The notes under the pieces: generated by a model
Databases searched by the model: none
The model's input: the letters and a program-made list of their open reading frames with translations, nothing else
What the model was told of the DNA's origin: nothing
NCBI GenBank assembly: GCA_021107495.1
Contig: JAIOSR010000080.1
Location: 1 to 8,416 of the forward strand
Length of the DNA: 8,416 bases
Direction: 5' to 3'
Source: Desulfobacterales bacterium
Lineage (GTDB): Bacteria; Desulfobacterota; DSM-4660; Desulfatiglandales; Desulfatiglandaceae
In this document: positions 6,030 through 8,416 of the stretch, piece by piece
How the letters are laid out: each line of letters opens with the position of its first letter
Position numbering within the stretch: the first letter of the stretch is position 1
Position numbers and translations under genes: made by a program

Positions 6030-6851
6030 CTACAGTGCTTCCGGGTTTAGCTTTGCCTGGTAAACGATTGCGGTGTTTCCTTCGAGCCAGACCTGATCAA
6101 AGGAATCACCCTTACATACGAAATGAATGATCAGTTCCTCTCCTCCCCGGGTCCTGACCTTTACGGGGGAGGTTGCCAATCCCCTGAGAGAGGCAACCAG
6201 GGCACAGGCAATGGCCCCGGTACCACAGGCCAATGTCTCATCTTCAACTCCCCTCTCATAGGTCCTTATTTCCAATTGATCGGGGCCGGTTACTTTCATG
6301 AAGTCGGCATTTGTCCCTTCCGGAGAAAAGCGATTGTGGTAGCGAATCTCCCTTCCCTGTTCTTTTACAGGATGATTGGAAAGGTCATCAACGTCGATCA
6401 CCACGTGAGGGACTCCCGTATTTATAAAATCCACTATCTTCCAGCCCTTCCGAAACGTGATATCCACATCCTTTAAAAGGCCTGACGGTTTGGGCATAAG
6501 GACCTTGACAATGCGCCCGTTGACCTCTGAGGAGATGGGCCCGGCCAATGTCTCAAAGGTCATTTCAGACCCGGCGATCCCCTTTAAAAAGGCGAAACGG
6601 GACACGCACCGCGCACCGTTACCGCACATCTCCACCTCCCCGCCGTCGGCATTCAGATACTTCCATCCGAAATCGTATTTTTCCGATTCAATGACAAAAA
6701 TCACGCCGTCCGCGCCCACGGATTCCCTGCGCCTGCAGGCCCTTTCCACGAGACGGCCCATTTCTTCATCTTTGATTTGCCCGTTGCGGTTGTCAATCAG
6801 GATGAAATCATTACCGCTGCCGTTCATCTTCCAGAATTCTATCGGTTCCAT
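6030..6851 (-). CDS. dapF: Diaminopimelate epimerase
   Basis: A 273-residue cofactor-independent racemase of the cytoplasm that interconverts LL- and meso-diaminopimelate, giving the peptidoglycan cross-linker and the substrate of LysA. Two-base catalysis uses a cysteine pair, seen here as Cys76 in MCGNGARC and Cys209 in ACGTGA. FWKMNGSGNDF near the N-terminus, GADGV (46-50), TGVPHVV (145-151) and Glu204 near the second cysteine also match. Length matches the family (about 270-280). A GTG at 6869 would extend the protein by six residues, but those codons derive from the palindromic repeat upstream, and the ATG at 6851 gives a family-like N-terminus. Only a weak purine stretch (AGAGA) precedes this ATG. 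The repeat almost touches the start and could affect initiation. Gaps are 87 bases from lysA and 83 to dapA. Confidence 0.95.
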   Translation of the reverse strand: MEPIEFWKMNGSGNDFILIDNRNGQIKDEEMGRLVERACRRRESVGADGVIFVIESEKYDFGWKYLNADGGEVEMCGNGARCVSRFAFLKGIAGSEMTFETLAGPISSEVNGRIVKVLMPKPSGLLKDVDITFRKGWKIVDFINTGVPHVVIDVDDLSNHPVKEQGREIRYHNRFSPEGTNADFMKVTGPDQLEIRTYERGVEDETLACGTGAIACALVASLRGLATSPVKVRTRGGEELIIHFVCKGDSFDQVWLEGNTAIVYQAKLNPEAL

Positions 6852-6856
6852 ATATA

Positions 6857-6931
6857 TCTCTGTGGACACAGATTTACGCGGACAAACGCAGATTTAAAAA
6901 TCCTGAAAATCAGCGTTCATCTGTGTCCAGA
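6857..6931. repeat. Extended palindromic repeat in the lysA-dapF gap
   Basis: Outer arms GGACACAGAT (6864-6873) and ATCTGTGTCC (6919-6928) are perfectly complementary. Inner arms AACGCAGATTT (6885-6895) and AAATCAGCGTT (6907-6917) pair with one mismatch around an AT-rich loop. The wording (CACAGATTTACGCGGA...CAGCGTTCATCTGTG) resembles a dispersed intergenic repeat that I recall in many unrelated bacterial genomes. It fills nearly the whole gap and ends within about six bases of the dapF ATG, so the RNA hairpin would sit in the dapF ribosome-loading region. No coding potential or transposase is associated with it. Confidence 0.75.
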
Positions 6932-6938
6932 TCTACTT

Positions 6939-8195
6939 TTAAATCAAAAATTCAGGGATTGTTTCTCCCTTGACCAGGTCTTCAAAGGTCTCCCTGGCCC
7001 GTATGGTATAAAAGCGGTCCTTGTTGACCATCACCTCGCAGACCCTGGGTCTTGAATTGTAATTTGAAGACATGGTGAACCCGTAAGCGCCGGCACTCAT
7101 AATGGCTACGAGATCATCCGGCTCAAATGCGTCCATTTCCCTTGCCTTTGCAAGGAAATCACCGGACTCGCAGATGGGTCCGACAATATCCGCCGTAACC
7201 GTGCCCCGTCCGGATTTCCTGACAGGCTGGACAGCGTGATAAGAATTATACAGGCTCGGCCGGATGAGGTCATTCATGGCCGCATCCACAATAAAGAAAG
7301 TCTTTTCCCTCGCAGTCTTGCTATAGAGGACCCTTGTCACCAGGATGCCTGCATTTCCCGAAATTACACGGCCGGGCTCCAAGATCAGGGTCATGTCCGC
7401 CGTGCCGAGCTCTTCCCTGATGGCCCGGGCATATTCATTCGGGTGCGGGGGGGCCTCGTTTTCATAGGTAATTCCCAGCCCACCTCCCAGGTCCAGATAT
7501 TTTATCTTGATGCCGGCCTCTTCCAACATTCTTATCAGGCCCTTCAACTTGCTGAGGGCATCAACAAAGGGGCGCGATTGCGTCAATTGCGAACCGATGT
7601 GGCAGGAGACCCCTGTAACATCTATGTTCTTAAGCCCTGCTGCCAGGGTATATTGTTCCGGGGCGTCATTGATATCAATCCCAAATTTGTTTTCTTTCAG
7701 GCCCGTGGAAATATATGGATGGGTTTTCGGGTCCACATCCGGGTTGACACGGACAGCTATTCTTGCCTTCTTTCCTGTTCGCTTTGCCACTTCATCCAGT
7801 TTCAGGATTTCCTGGGACGACTCCACATTAAACATGAGGATGTCCGATTCAAGGGCATATTCAAGATCTTCAACTTTCTTGCCCACACCGGAAAATACAA
7901 TTTTTGCCGGGTCAACCCCTGCCTTCAGTGCCCTGTAAAGCTCCCCGCCCGAGACGATGTCCACACCGCCCCCTTCCGAGGCGAAGAGTCTCAAAATAGC
8001 CAGGTTGGAATTGGACTTCATGGAGAAACAGGTGAGGTGCTTCATGCCGTCGAATGCACTGTCAAAGGCCCTGAAATGGCGCTTAAACGTGGCATGAGAA
8101 TAGAGGTAAGCCGGAGTCCCGACCGCCCGGACAATCTCCGCCACCGGGACTTCTTCACAGTAAAGCTCATTTTCTATGTAATTAAAGTGATGCAT
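6939..8195 (-). CDS. lysA: Diaminopimelate decarboxylase
   Basis: A 418-residue PLP-dependent fold-III decarboxylase that converts meso-diaminopimelate to L-lysine and CO2, the last step of the pathway. The PLP-binding Lys60 is in FSMKSNSN, His199 in CHIGSQ, the phosphate-binding glycines in DLGGGLG (235-241), Glu273-Arg276 in EPGR, the dimer-contributed CESGD at 342-346 and Tyr371 in SAGAYGF; all hallmarks are present. Length is typical (about 415-420). The frame stays open to a TTG at 8258, but the extra 21 residues come from AT-rich repeat sequence; the ATG at 8195 gives the typical MHHF...ELYCEEVPV start. AAAAGG lies only two bases before that ATG, an unusually short spacing. It is the first complete gene of the dap operon, with no lysine riboswitch-sized leader upstream in the window. 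Confidence 0.96.
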   Translation of the reverse strand: MHHFNYIENELYCEEVPVAEIVRAVGTPAYLYSHATFKRHFRAFDSAFDGMKHLTCFSMKSNSNLAILRLFASEGGGVDIVSGGELYRALKAGVDPAKIVFSGVGKKVEDLEYALESDILMFNVESSQEILKLDEVAKRTGKKARIAVRVNPDVDPKTHPYISTGLKENKFGIDINDAPEQYTLAAGLKNIDVTGVSCHIGSQLTQSRPFVDALSKLKGLIRMLEEAGIKIKYLDLGGGLGITYENEAPPHPNEYARAIREELGTADMTLILEPGRVISGNAGILVTRVLYSKTAREKTFFIVDAAMNDLIRPSLYNSYHAVQPVRKSGRGTVTADIVGPICESGDFLAKAREMDAFEPDDLVAIMSAGAYGFTMSSNYNSRPRVCEVMVNKDRFYTIRARETFEDLVKGETIPEFLI

Positions 8196-8205
8196 AGCCT
8201 TTTGG

Positions 8206-8292
8206 ATTGAAGATTGACTATTGAAGATTAAAAAGGCACTGAATTCATTGAAAAGCAATAGTCAATTTTAAATTTTAATGGTTAATCTTCAA
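8206..8292. repeat. AT-rich direct and inverted repeat cluster upstream of lysA
   Basis: ATTGAAGATTGA (8206-8217) and ATTGAAGATTAA (8220-8231) form a near-tandem direct repeat. ATTGACTATTG (8213-8223) is perfectly complementary to CAATAGTCAAT (8256-8266), and TTGAAGATTA (8221-8230) to TAATCTTCAA (8283-8292). The transcript could therefore fold into a stem with alternative pairings just upstream of lysA. The element overlaps the stop codon of the preceding gene. It resembles TTGAAGATTGA-type intergenic repeats; function is unknown. Confidence 0.7.
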
Positions 8293-8416
8293 TTTTCTAC
8301 AGTTAATTTGACCCGATTGGATGGTGGGCCTACCGTCCCTTTTGGGCCTATTAACCGGACCTCAAAAAAGTGGATGCCCTCTTTTTTTTCTACAAAAATC
8401 TCGCACAGGAATTTTT
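8289..8416 (-). CDS. C-terminal fragment of a protein with a probable fibronectin type III-like end
   Basis: The reading frame enters from the right edge and stops at TGA (8291-8289), giving 41 visible residues. The tail has alternating hydrophobic residues, FFEVRLIGPKG followed by TVGPPSNRVKLTVEN. This matches the end of fibronectin type III domains: a Y/F-x-V-R-x strand, then G-x-x-G-P-P-S-N and a closing strand. From memory, Geobacter-like bacteria carry an argH, FN3 lipoprotein, lysA order, and this fragment fits that slot, but the N-terminus is outside the window, so a lipoprotein signal cannot be confirmed. The stop lies in the AT-rich repeat, 93 bases before lysA, on the same strand and probably in the same transcript. 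The fragment is short, so confidence is moderate. Confidence 0.6.
   Translation of the reverse strand, partial: KFLCEIFVEKKEGIHFFEVRLIGPKGTVGPPSNRVKLTVEN

Noticed and set aside
6852..6869. GTG start of dapF at 6869
   Set aside because: The six added residues derive from the palindromic repeat; the ATG at 6851 gives a standard epimerase N-terminus.
7236..8210. A 324-codon open frame on the plus strand
   Set aside because: It lies wholly antisense to lysA, whose catalytic motifs are complete. Its translation has no recognisable domain and low-complexity composition typical of a codon-bias shadow.
8196..8258. N-terminal extension of lysA to a TTG at 8258
   Set aside because: The 21 extra residues are encoded by the AT-rich repeat, no ribosome site precedes the TTG, and the family N-terminus begins at the ATG at 8195.
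8206..8300. Lysine riboswitch or promoter for lysA in the gap
   Set aside because: The gap is 93 bases, too short for an L-box, and TTGACT or TTGAAG there has no credible -10 at proper spacing. The sequence is better explained as repeats.

Overview
The window reads as chromosomal housekeeping DNA from a Gram-negative anaerobe, most likely a deltaproteobacterium (Desulfobacterota). The support is indirect: a meso-diaminopimelate/lysine operon that uses an LL-diaminopimelate aminotransferase (DapL), a gene order that, from memory, resembles the lysA-dap region of Geobacter-like bacteria, and several AT-rich palindromic repeats in the gaps, of kinds I associate with such genomes. No species can be named. 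Every gene I can support lies on the minus strand, so transcription runs from high to low coordinates.

Right edge and lysine operon (8416 down to 2256). The window opens inside the 3' end of a gene whose visible tail looks like the last strands of a fibronectin type III domain. Then follow lysA, dapF, dapA, dapB, dapL, folK and a small membrane-anchored three-cysteine (YHS/TRASH-like) protein. DapA condenses pyruvate with aspartate semialdehyde, DapB reduces the product, DapL transaminates it directly to LL-diaminopimelate, DapF epimerises this to meso-diaminopimelate (for peptidoglycan) and LysA decarboxylates that to lysine. The route from aspartate semialdehyde to lysine is therefore complete here without DapD, DapC or DapE. 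The gaps shrink downstream: 93, 87, 83, 45, 48, 10 and 0 bases. The last two genes (folK and the small protein) are probably translationally coupled to what precedes them.

Repeat-rich gap (2255 to 1868). This 388-base non-coding stretch holds two inverted repeats with an ACAGGAT core, flanking a GC-rich double-hairpin element. A good sigma-70-like promoter on the minus strand (TTGACA, 17 bases, TTTAAT) lies within the leftmost repeat and points at the next gene.

Left cluster (1867 down to 1). A small transaldolase (its active-site residues match transaldolase rather than fructose-6-phosphate aldolase), a secreted lytic transglycosylase starting two bases after the transaldolase stop, and pgsA (phosphatidylglycerophosphate synthase), which runs off the left edge nearly complete.

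Two more palindromic repeats occupy the lysA-dapF gap (ending a few bases from the dapF start) and the gap upstream of lysA (overlapping the stop of the fibronectin-like gene). I find no tRNA, rRNA, CRISPR array, intact mobile element or novel defence-type system. The points most worth a second look are the repeats and what they do to operon expression, the uncharacterised small cysteine protein, and the enzyme-specificity residues.
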